Assembly: GCA_030704615.1 (NCBI GenBank)
Contig: CM060731.1
Coordinates: forward strand, 92,174,756-92,238,755
Reading direction: 5' to 3'
DNA from: Takakia lepidozioides
Taxonomy: Eukaryota > Streptophyta > Takakiopsida > Takakiales > Takakiaceae
DNA: 64,000 nt
A program made the position numbers and the translations under genes. Positions 24,350-33,365 of this stretch are shown here, piece by piece. The notes below the pieces were generated by a model, which was given only the letters and a program-made list of their open reading frames with translations, was not told the origin of the DNA and searched no databases. Positions within the stretch are counted from its first letter, which is position 1. Every line of letters starts with the position of its first letter.

Positions 24350-24450
24350 GCTGTCGGTGGTGAGGCTGGAGTGATGACCAGCAAGACCACCAGTGTTTCT
24401 TCTATGGTGAGGCTGGGTTGATGACCAGCCAACCATAGGAGTTCTTGCGG
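24350..24450 (+). repeat. ~50-bp tandem pair upstream of gag
   Basis: GGTGAGGCTGGAGTGATGAC at about 24358 recurs as GGTGAGGCTGGGTTGATGAC at about 24403, each followed by CAGC and a short CC(A)AC variant. It belongs to the leader of the gypsy element; no primer-binding site was identified nearby. Confidence 0.5.
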
Positions 24451-24556
24451 TGGATGCAGGTGCAGGTGCCCTGAGCCATTGGGATATGACCCTTAGACTG
24501 CAACAGGTGCCCACCCGTGTCACTATTAGATTAGTACTAGAGACTTATAGTGTCAC

Positions 24557-26025
24557 GTGGAGGAGGTGCACATTGTGAGTGTCATTACGGAGTTACCCAA
24601 GGGTTTTGAGGGGAGTACGGCTACAAGCAGTACCAGTGAGAGTGGGTTCACAAGACGAGGTATTCGGTTCAGACCACCTTCACCGCCACCCTCAACTACT
24701 GTAGAGTCAGACACAGACTCGGAGGCTTCATCAACAAGTGTGCAGTTTCATTCGCCATTGTTGTGGGACGACATGGAGGAGATGTATGGAGCTACCAAGG
24801 GGCCTCGTAGGTACTCTGGAGCTATGGGCACAATTGAGTTGGATGACTTTATCCAGGAGTTTGACAGCTGGTGTGATTTGCAGCAGATGCGCAATCCACA
24901 GCTATTCACCCCATTCATGGCGTGGAAGGGACTGTTCCAGCATTTGGAGAGCCCGCCTATGGACGATTACCACGAGTTCAGGCGAGGACATGAAGCAGAG
25001 ATTGAGGAGTGGAGGATGTATTGGTCACCTGACTACGTCTCCATTACTCGAGGCATGACGCGACCAGTAGCTGCATCAGTACCAATAGCTCTCACAGTAG
25101 TAGTAGTGGAGCAAGTAGTGCTGGTACTTCTGTAGGTGGTACCAGTTCAAAAGGTGCTACTACTCCTCCTGCCACGACTACAACACATGTGCCTAGATTC
25201 AACCCGGTGGTGGAGTTCTTCCAGGAGTTGCGGAGGAACTACCAAGGTGTACGGACAGAGAAGCTGCAAAGTTTGCAAGACTTCCAGCGCAAACCCAGTG
25301 AGAGCCTGCGAGAGGCGTACACTCGTATGAGGCGCTTGATAAGTGTGACCCAAGGGGTTACTGAAGCTCAGGCAATCCAGTTTTGGTATGGAATTCTGGA
25401 TAAGGAGCTCAAGAGAAGGGTGCGAGATGCAACCCTGTTACAAGCAGCCCAACCCACATTAGCAGATGTGTTTCTGCTGGCTGAGCGGATTGAGCTCAAC
25501 ATGGTGGAGGAGTGAGTTGTTACCATTGGATTTGGCAAAGACATGCCTACACGAGGCGTAGCTGCCAGCCCACAGGCACAAGGAACCGCTCGACAGCGTG
25601 GTCAGGGGGGCAAGGTTGCCCAGCCCAAGTTCCATGGAGCTTACAGGGGACCTCAGGTGCAGAGGCCCGTGGCATCTTTTGCAGGCCAACAGCAACCAGG
25701 GGTGATATGTTGGACATGTGGAGGACCCTATGTCAAGAGAGATTGCCCAGAGAGTGGCAAAAGGCCGGCACAAGCACAGCCTGCACAGTTGCAGTGTGGG
25801 CATTGTGGCAAGTATGGGCATGGAGATGCCCAATGTTATGACTTGCACCTGAGTTGCGCCCAGGCCAGTTCCAAGGGAACAATGGTGGCCGGGGGCGAGG
25901 TGGACCAGCCCAAAGAGGACGAGGTGGTCGGGCACGAGGTGCAGGCCAAGGGCAAGCTCCACATGGCCAAGGACGCAGAGGTCAGGGTGTTGACCAAGGC
26001 ATGGCCAATCGGCTTCAGCAGCTAG
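24557..26025 (+). pseudogene. gag region of Ty3/gypsy element, frame-broken
   Basis: Frame 1 (24557 to about 25060) covers a Pro/Ser-rich start and an acidic domain (LDDFIQEFDSWCDLQQMRN). A frameshift near 25060 moves to a Ser-rich linker and the retrotransposon gag core (FNPVVEFFQELRRNYQGVRT, SLREAYTRMRRLI). A TGA at 25513 interrupts it. Two zinc knuckles follow: the first has lost its histidine (CWTCGGPYVKRDC, Tyr for His), the second is intact (CGHCGKYGHGDAQC). Another frameshift near 25854 leads into a Gly/Arg-rich tail (GGRGRGGPAQRGRGG). Gag forms the virus-like particle and binds RNA. Confidence 0.85.
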
Positions 26026-28755
26026 AGCAGAGGCTCGCTGCCATGGCTATAGCTCAGGCGGTACCGGCTCCCAGGCGGGATGGTCCACCTCCTGCTCCTG
26101 AGGGAGGAGATATGGGAGGCATGGGCTTTATGTGCGGAGCAGCACTACCACTAGAGCAGGTGGAGTTTGCTGCAGCCGTGACTCGAGGAGCATCACGAGT
26201 TCCTGAGCCACGAGGTGCAGAGGTGGAATTGGATTCACAGTGTGGGGAGGCAAGCCGTCAGGCGAGGCTTCCTCAGTCATTCACATTGGCGGAGACTGTG
26301 TCGACGCCATCCATGGCACCTAGTTCTCGCCCGACTGCTACCGAGGCGGAGGTTACTATGCCATTGGGGAGAGCTATACGTGCAGCACTGACACCTGCTA
26401 CCAAAGCTAGTGCGGCCGGTGTGTTATTGGGGGTAGCCACCTCTGTATGTCAGGCCCCACTGTTCTCGGCAACAATGATTGCGACGCCGGGGGTGAGACC
26501 AGCTGCAGTGTTCCGACTAGCAGCAACACTCTGTGAGAGTGGGGAGGTCACTTCATCTTCTGCGGAGTTAGTGGAAGGTGTAGCGGCAGAGGGATCCTCG
26601 GATTTGAGGGTCAAGACTGCCACGGCTGCGCCCTGGCAAGCTGCAGCTGTCAGGTTGACGGAGCTGCCAGCTAGGCCAGCCTTTGAGCGCGCCATGGTGA
26701 CACCTGGAGTTGTCTTGTTAGACAACCAGGGAGGCATTTTCACTTTGAGTGGACCGGCAGGCAAGAAGTACCGGCCACTGCGGGTCTTGTTGGACTCGGG
26801 AGCTCAGCCACTGATGTTGGGTAGAGCTGCTATTGCAGGTTTGGGCCTCATGGAGGCGGATATGGAGCCTTGTCCTTTCCAGATACAGACATCTCTGGGA
26901 GGATCAGAGCAGGCTCGGGGCATGACACGGCATCAATTGGCCATTAGACTGCAGCCGGATCATCCTATCGATGGCTCAGTAATGCGAGCCAAGGCCATTG
27001 TGACAGACGCAGTCTCTTACGATGTCCTCGTTGGTGGGGCAGCGTTATACCCCATGGGCTTCACCCTGGATTTTTGGGAGGAGTCAGCATCCTACAGGCC
27101 TGGATGGCAGTCAGGCGATGGTCGCCGTGCACAGCTCCCTGTGACATTCATTGGGGGTATAGCGGCTGCCCAGCGGGGCAAGATTCCAACACTAGCCGCC
27201 TTTACAGCTGCAGTTAGTTGGCCTGGAGAGTTGTTGGAAGGCAATGCCCATGCAGAGGATGTGCCACCTCCAGCAGAGCAGGATGACATGCATGGTATGG
27301 CGGAGTTGTCTGCCATGGTTGCTCATACTCCATTGTGGGGTACGAGCAAGGATTTGCAGCATGTTGCTGATCGACGGGTGCAACAAGCCTGGGTAGAGGC
27401 TTTTGTTCCGTCAGGAGAGGAGGAGAGTGCGGGTATTGCACCAGGACCACCTCAGTTGTCACCATTGGATACCACACCTATTGTGTGGCAGTATCCGGAT
27501 GAAGGCATTTGCCTTCTGGACTTGTTTGGCGGGATCAGCACCGGATTGGCTGCTGTGCTACAGGCAGGTGTACGAGTTCGACGTTACCTGTATGTAGTGA
27601 GAGATGAGACTGCACGACGCGTCTCACTGCGCCATGTTGCTCAGTTGGTACAGCAATACCCTGACTTGTTGCCAATGTCTGCAGTTCGTGGATACCAACA
27701 AGCCTTGCCAGCAAACATTTCTTTGCTGGGGGCGCAGGATTTGGAGCAGGTTGGCTCCATTGATCTGGTAGTGGCAGGTTGGCCCTACCAAGGGCATTCA
27801 TCAGCCGGGCATGGCAATGGATTGCGAGACTCGAGGACGGGTCTGTTTTGGGAGATGGTGCGGATTTTGCGCTGCTTGCAGCTTCATCAAGCTGTATCTC
27901 CAGCATACATCTTGGAGAATGTACCACTGATGGGTGATTCTCGGGCCAGGGTGATGGCCAGTGTGCATCAAGTCCGGTCGTGGCTTGGGTCAGCAGTGTT
28001 GCTGGATGCAGCTGCAGTGGGGTCACGGGCTCATCGTCCACGGCTTTGGTGGACTAACTTGATGCCACCCGCACTACTCAAGCGTGCATTTGATGGGGTG
28101 CAGCGGCCAGCACACCTTACCGTGGATGGCATTTTGGACACAGGGAGGCAGTCTCAACGTGTGAGACACGATGACCGTTCGCCTTTGGCAGTGGTCAACA
28201 GGGTGGGTCAACCACGAGCAGCATTACCTACACTGCTCAGCTTCCCAGGATCCCATGCTTTTCGGGATGGTGGACCTGGCCTCCTGTGGGATGCTCAGTT
28301 TGCAGCAGTTAGTGGAGCCTAATGCCGACGAGCGAGAGCGGGCTATGGGGTTTTCCACTGGGACCACGGCGGTGCCTTCGCTTTCTGAGGCATCACGACG
28401 TCAGGTGTTGGGGCAAGCAATGGATCTCAATTGCTTGACTTGGATTATCAGCTTGGCTATGGCTGAGCAACGTAGAGTGCGGAGTGCACTCCCCTTCATG
28501 GTCTCTCTGCCTACCGAGACGGTACAGGCAGCGAGTGGGGGCGAGCCGGTGAGGACCACGGGGTGTAGACATCCATGGCACACGTGGGAGGTGCTCGAGG
28601 TCCAAAGGGAGTTGGCAGCCAAGGCAGCTGTGATGGATGAGGTTGGGGATTTTTCTCGGGTTGAGGAGGTTCTCAATGATGAGATGATGGGGCAGGATGA
28701 GGCCTTGTCATTGACTGAGCAGGAAGGGGGTACTGCTCAAGAGGTTGCAGCATAG
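25854..28755 (+). pseudogene. Protease plus DNMT3-like cytosine methyltransferase part of the gypsy polyprotein
   Basis: The 822-codon frame contains an aspartic protease with active site LLDSGAQ (Asp at codon 314), then a DNA C5-methyltransferase. Motif I (AdoMet loop) DLFGGISTGL at codon 556; motif IV GWPYQGHSSAG around 645, where the catalytic Cys of the Pro-Cys pair is Tyr (TAC); motif VI LENVPLMGD at 687-695; motif VIII SRAHRPRLWWTNL around 725-735. A one-base shift near 28300 moves to the next frame, which carries motif IX/X-like ERERAMGFSTGTT and RRQVLGQAMDLN, and ends at TAG 28753. Motif order I to X is unpermuted, so it is not a plant DRM type; the AHRxRxxWxNL text is DNMT3-like. The same frame resumes after the TAG in RT, so the ancestor was one polyprotein. 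Confidence 0.88.
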
Positions 28756-31700
28756 CAACCACGGGACGCGTCCTCTACCTCTAAGCCCACTGGACTTAAG
28801 GTTGCAGTTACGGAGGACAATTGGGAGCCTGACATTGGACCCATTGTCACCGGAGGAGAGAGACGACGTATACGGCGGTTCCTGAGGGCTTACAGGAATT
28901 GCTTTGCCTTCAGTTTGAAGGACTTGGGAGCACTGAAGGGTCAAGAGATCCGTATTGAGTTGGCCACTGACACGCCAATCTTTCGGAGACCTTATAGATA
29001 CAGTGACATGGAGAGGTCTTTGATTCAGATGAGGACTCAAGATCTCTGGGAGGCAGGTTTGGTGGAGCTCTCTGGTGGAGAGTATGCTTCAGCCACAGTG
29101 ATGCCAGCTAAGAAGGATGTCTATGGCAATTGGACGGAGAGACGTATGTGCGGTGATTACCGGCCTGTAAATCGTCAGACCAAGTCCGATAGGTATGCCA
29201 TGCCAACACCAGAGGAGATCTTTGATGCCATTGGGCATTCCAAGGTCTTTAGCACGTTGGATTTACGATCCGGATATCACCAGTTGCCGATCAAGGAGGC
29301 GGATAAGCAAAAGACGGCATTCTGGGGGATCAATGAGCACGGGAAGGATTGCCTATACCAGTGGCGGTTCTTACCATTTGGGCTTAAAAACGCTCCCGCT
29401 GAGTTTCAAAGAGTCATGGACAGGATTCTAGCAGGGGTGGAGTTTGCTCGGTGCTACATAGATGACATCATCATCTTTAGTGCTACGGTGGAGGAGCATG
29501 AGAGACACCTTCAGGGGGTATTTGAGCGCTTGAGGACGCACGGATTGAAGTTACATCCGGGCAAGTGCAAGTTTTTCCACAACCAGATTGAGTATCTGGG
29601 TCACATGATATATCCTGGAGGATTGGGGGTACAGCAGACTAAGGTAGAGTCCATTGCACAGGTTCCACGCCCCACGGATGTGAGCCGAGTTCGAGCTTTC
29701 ATGGGGTTAGCAAACTATTACAGACGGTTTGTTAAGGGATTTAGTGCCATTGCAAAGGCTCTAACCAAGCTGACCAAGGTGGACCAGGAGTGGCAGTGGG
29801 AAGATGAGCAAGAACAAGCTTTTCAAGAGCTCAAGGCGAGGTTGACCTCGGCGCCCATCTTGAGACGACCTATCAGGGGGCGTCCTTTTCAGCTGCATAC
29901 AGATTGGAGCATGTTGGGGCTTGGAGCGGTGCTCACACAGGTGGATGATGAGGGAAGAGAGTTCGTAGTGGCTTATGCTAGCCGCTCGAACAATGCTGCA
30001 GAGTCTAAGTATAGCTCATATGAGGGAGAATGCTTAGCTGCAGTGTGGGCCGTGGCACACTTCAGGTGCTATCTATACGGCAATCTCTTCACCCTTGTCA
30101 CGGATCACCAACCACTCAAGTGGTTGATGGAGTCAGACAAGCTTACGGGGAAGCTTGCACGGTGGGCACTCATCCTTCAAGAGTATGACTTTCAGGTGGT
30201 GCATCGACCGGGTTTGGTCAATCGCAATGCAGATGGGTTGAGTCGCAATCCATGCACGAGCCAACAGGATGACACTGGAGCTCGGTGGCATGGTGAGACG
30301 GACGAGGAGATGGTGCCCGGATGGCATGCATCTGCATTTCTGTGTATCTTGGCAGCGGAAGGCCAGGTTGGACCTGCAACAGGGATGACTGTAGATCAAG
30401 TGTCTGAGGACCCTGAGGCCAGCAATGAGCAAGGTGGCGCCAAAGATATACATGAGGATTCAGTTGTGTTGGACTACCTCCGCACTGGAGACACGGCAGC
30501 CACTGTGACTGCCAAGGAGAGGGATCGGATCCTACAACGAGCCAAGAGGTTCAGGTGGGAGGGGACACACCTGCTCCGAGTGTGGGAGGATGGTCGAGTG
30601 AGGATTGTGCCTCACCCAACACAGCGGGCACGGTTAGTGCGGCATGCCCATGAGGAGTTGGGGCATTTTGGGGTGCGACGCACTCATAGTCTACTGCAGG
30701 GGCAGTATTGGTGGCGTGGTATGCACACAGAGGTGCAACAATTTGTGGCTAGGTGCATGGTGTGTGACAGGGTGCGTGCTTCATTCAACGCCCCTACTCC
30801 ACAATTGCACCCTCTTCCGATCATGGGATTGGGCTACAGGTGGAGTCTTGACTTCGCAGGGCCGTTGCCACTGACCATGCGCCACAACAAGTACGTGTTG
30901 GTGATGGTGGAGCACTTCTCCAAGTGGATTGAATTGGTTCCATTGCCTGATAAGGCTAGTAAGGGAGCTGCGTATGCATTCCTGGATTGTGTGCTTAGCC
31001 GATTCGGTGCTCCAGCTGAGGTACTCACGGACCAAGGGAGAGAGTTCTTGGGGGAGTTTCAGGCTTTGTGTCACAAGGCCTTGATAGACCACCGCACCAC
31101 TTCTCGGGATCATCCTGAGGCCGATGGCTTGGCAGAGAGAGTTGTTCAGACAGTAAAGAGGGGTTTGCGCAAGTATGGCTTGCAGAAGGGACACCTAGGA
31201 GATTGGGACCTTCAGTTACCCTGGTTAGCCATGGGCTACAGGTTCAGCAAGCAAGCATCACTTGCCTCCTTCTCACCATACTTTCTTCTCTTTGGCCGAG
31301 AGCCGGATTTGCCTAAATCCATTTGCAGAGAAGCTGCTACAGTTCTTAACCTTGACGATCCGGACATGTGGGCACGTGCATGTGAGCAGCGTGCAGAGTT
31401 GTTCAAGAGAGTCATGCCCATGGCTTTCGAGAACCTTGCCATTGCACAACACCGTGATACGTTGAGGTATCCTACCATACGTGGTGGGGGCTATCGTCCT
31501 GGGGTTCGGAGATTCAACCCTGGTGACTATGTCTATCTGCAGCAGACTGCTCCTACGACCCTGGATGTGACTGCAGGACGTGTTATTTTGAGGGTTCGAG
31601 AGGTCTTGCCCTCAGGCGTCTTGGTCTTGGAGGGTCGGGATGGCATAACTTGGAAGGACCATGTGCGTAATTGTGCGCCATGTCACCTTCCGAATGTCGA

Positions 31701-31890
31701 TGGCAGGATTGACCCAAACCTGGCAGTGGTATCTGTAGGTTTGAGGTGCATGTTGTGTGGGTCTGCTAAAGGGGCAGCCACCATGCTGGTGTGCGATCGA
31801 TGCTCTAGAGGTTGGCATATGGGATGCTTGACTCCACCTCTTGAGATGGTTCCAGATGGGGATTGGTTATGTCCACATTGCATTGGATAG
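28756..31890 (+). CDS. RT-RNase H-integrase-PHD finger polyprotein of Ty3/gypsy element
   Basis: Open from just after TAG 28753 to 31890; the long uninterrupted part is 991 codons from 28915. Reverse transcriptase with RMCGDYRPVN, STLDLRSGYHQLPI, FGLKNAPAEFQ and the catalytic YIDD (Asp 183 and 184). RNase H begins at LHTDWSMLGLGAVLTQ and ends at NRNADGLSR. Integrase has the HHCC zinc module (HEELGHFG...CMVCDRV) and D, D, E in DFAGPLP, TDQGREF and DGLAERVVQ. After a short basic region the last ~50 residues form a C4HC3 PHD finger: CMLC, VCDRC, WHMGCLTPP, WLCPHC. All key catalytic residues look intact. It is read as the 3' part of the same element as the protease and methyltransferase. The PHD finger replaces the chromodomain found in many plant Ty3 elements and probably guides integration to modified nucleosomes. 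Confidence 0.93.
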   Translation, partial: QPRDASSTSKPTGLKVAVTEDNWEPDIGPIVTGGERRRIRRFLRAYRNCFAFSLKDLGALKGQEIRIELATDTPIFRRPYRYSDMERSLIQMRTQDLWEAGLVELSGGEYASATVMPAKKDVYGNWTERRMCGDYRPVNRQTKSDRYAMPTPEEIFDAIGHSKVFSTLDLRSGYHQLPIKEADKQKTAFWGINEHGKDCLYQWRFLPFGLKNAPAEFQRVMDRILAGVEFARCYIDDIIIFSATVEEHERHLQGVFERLRTHGLKLHPGKCKFFHNQIEYLGHMIYPGGLGVQQTKVESIAQVPRPTDVSRVRAFMGLANYYRRFVKGFSAIAKALTKLTKVDQEWQWEDEQEQAFQELKARLTSAPILRRPIRGRPFQLHTDWSMLGLGAVLTQVDDEGREFVVAYASRSNNAAESKYSSYEGECLAAVWAVAHFRCYLYGNLFTLVTDHQPLKWLMESDKLTGKLARWALILQEYDFQVVHRPGLVNRNADGLSRNPCTSQQDDTGARWHGETDEEMVPGWHASAFLCILAAEGQVGPATGMTVDQVSEDPEASNEQGGAKDIHEDSVVLDYLRTGDTAATVTAKERDRILQRAKRFRWEGTHLLRVWEDGRVRIVPHPTQRARLVRHAHEELGHFGVRRTHSLLQGQYWWRGMHTEVQQFVARCMVCDRVRASFNAPTPQLHPLPIMGLGYRWSLDFAGPLPLTMRHNKYVLVMVEHFSKWIELVPLPDKASKGAAYAFLDCVLSRFGAPAEVLTDQGREFLGEFQALCHKALIDHRTTSRDHPEADGLAERVVQTVKRGLRKYGLQKGHLGDWDLQLPWLAMGYRFSKQASLASFSPYFLLFGREPDLPKSICREAATVLNLDDPDMWARACEQRAELFKRVMPMAFENLAIAQHRDTLRYPTIRGGGYRPGVRRFNPGDYVYLQQTAPTTLDVTAGRVILRVREVLPSGVLVLEGRDGITWKDHVRNCAPCHLPNVDGRIDPNLAVVSVGLRCMLCGSAKGAATMLVCDRCSRGWHMGCLTPPLEMVPDGDWLCPHCIG
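31741..31890 (+). other. PHD finger at the C-terminus of the integrase polyprotein
   Basis: Canonical Cys4-His-Cys3 spacing: LRCMLCG, LVCDRCSRGWHMGC, DGDWLCPHC, followed directly by the stop. Such fingers read histone H3 tail states in chromatin proteins. Its place at the very end of integrase is where chromodomains sit in chromoviruses. Confidence 0.93.
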
Positions 31891-32140
31891 TGGGAGTGGA
31901 TACAACCATGGAAGGCTAACAAGCAACGCAAGGCCCAGCTACTAGGAGACCTTGAACACCCGAGATCCTGGCTCAAGTTCACATATTGCAAGACGGCGAC
32001 TAACGATGGGGCTACTCTTGTACCCGGCCCCTTGGTCTATAGAGTTTGAGTACAATAGGGACAGTGATAGAGGACTTAGTACGGCTATGGCTATTACATC
32101 TTGTAGCTATCTGGAGGTAGAGGGACCTATCCACCAGCTA

Positions 32141-32150
32141 GGGGGGCGAT
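32141..32150 (+). promoter_or_regulatory. Polypurine tract before 3' LTR
   Basis: AGGGGGGCGA lies directly before TGTGGCAGAC, about 250 bases after the pol stop, as expected for plus-strand priming at the 5' edge of the 3' LTR. Confidence 0.6.
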
Positions 32151-32671
32151 TGTGGCAGACTACTTTATTGTGCATATATGTGTGGTGTGGTTTGGACAGC
32201 GATGTAGTTGTGTAGCGATATGTATGCGCACGACAGCTGTCAAGTTAAATAAGCACAGTGTGAAAACAGCTAGAATAAAACTAGTTATTTGTATTTAACA
32301 CTTGGATTTAGGTCAAGTGTTAAATCAGATGTCAAGTTTAGTTTGACACCTGGTCCGTCTTATCTTCACGAGAGCGGCAGTCGCGCGGCTCATCTTTCTC
32401 GAGTTGAGCCTGCGCGACCAAGCTCCTACATGCGGTTAGATTTGAGTGTGCTTATGTAGGGGTACAGGTTGTTGTGGGGTGGAGTCCCCATAGCTTGGGG
32501 TGCCCCTGGCTCGACTACTATTTCTAAGAGTGATGGTTTGGTTTTCATGTTTTGTGTAAACAGTGTGTTCGTTGGTTTTCTATCATTGTGGCAGACTACT
32601 TTATTGTGCATATATGTGTGGTGTGGTTTGGACAGCGATGTAGTTGTGTAGCGATATGTATGCGCACGACA
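32151..32671 (+). repeat. Candidate 3' LTR with internal 85-bp direct repeat
   Basis: Starts TGTGGCAGAC and ends CGCACGACA (TG...CA). The first 85 bases (32151-32235) are repeated exactly at 32587-32671. Between them lies the 335-bp sequence also found at 20541-20875. Either the LTR is about 520 bp with terminal duplications, or two LTR copies have recombined, or an 85-bp-LTR miniature element is present. The left flank of the 20541 copy lacks the 85-bp unit. Confidence 0.55.
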
Positions 32672-33310
32672 AATAGGAAAGGGGGCTGAAGCACCTTGAG
32701 TGCCGAAGGCACTCAAGAAGGCGGAGGCGCTCACTAGGTGGAGCCCCTCAAACCGGGTTGCGGTGGTGGGGGCTCCGTGGTGGTAGCGTAGGGAGTCATA
32801 GTGGGGGTGGCATAGGACTCACCATGAGGCTGAGGCCTTGTGGTGGGAGTCGTGGGGAGTCTTGAGACTCACCGCGGTCCATTAGGGCTGTGGTGGGTGG
32901 GCCAAGACTCACCGCGACTCACCATGGAAGGTTGAGGGTCTAGGTGGTGGTGCACCAGATTTGGACTTGGCTAGTTGTGGAACCTCCGCGGACACCTACA
33001 AAAGTATATATAGGGAGTAGTAACCCCGAGAACGGTGCAAGCCCGTTGGTGACCAAAAACTAGTGAATAAGCGTGCGAGCCGGAAAGCGACCAAGGTGTG
33101 GGGAGCTATTCCGGACTACCATCTACCAAAGGGAATTTCCACTAGGCCCAAAGTGATGGAGGGTCTTTTGGAGGCGCAAGGGGGACCGTTATGCCCCGGT
33201 GAGCAGCCAAAGCTCCAAGTTGGCCCGACGGCCAGTTTGGGAGTTAGGCGCGCGCATCAAAGCGAGTAATATGACTTGAAGGGGAGTTTACCGAAGTGAG
33301 GTGCGCGACA
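32672..33310 (+). repeat. 5' LTR region of second Ty3/gypsy element (left edge unknown)
   Basis: Ends GCGCGACA at 33310, two bases before a primer-binding site. Contains a TATA box (GTATATATAGGG, about 33005) and repeats of GACTCACC(G/A)CGG in its upstream half. No matching 3' LTR was found after 37570, so the left boundary cannot be fixed. Confidence 0.6.
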
Positions 33311-33312
33311 CT

Positions 33313-33324
33313 TGGTATCAGAGC
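33313..33324 (+). promoter_or_regulatory. Primer-binding site, initiator tRNA-Met
   Basis: TGGTATCAGAGC is the classic plant LTR-retrotransposon PBS complementary to the 3' end of initiator tRNA-Met. Confidence 0.93.
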
Positions 33325-33365
33325 TTAGAGTTCAGTACGTGATCATCCTTGAGATTGGTCTCACC

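Noticed and set aside
25854-28322. An independent host DNA methyltransferase gene
   Set aside because: The domain is in frame with the retroviral-type protease upstream and, after the shift and TAG, with RT downstream; no introns and no host-type N-terminal domains.
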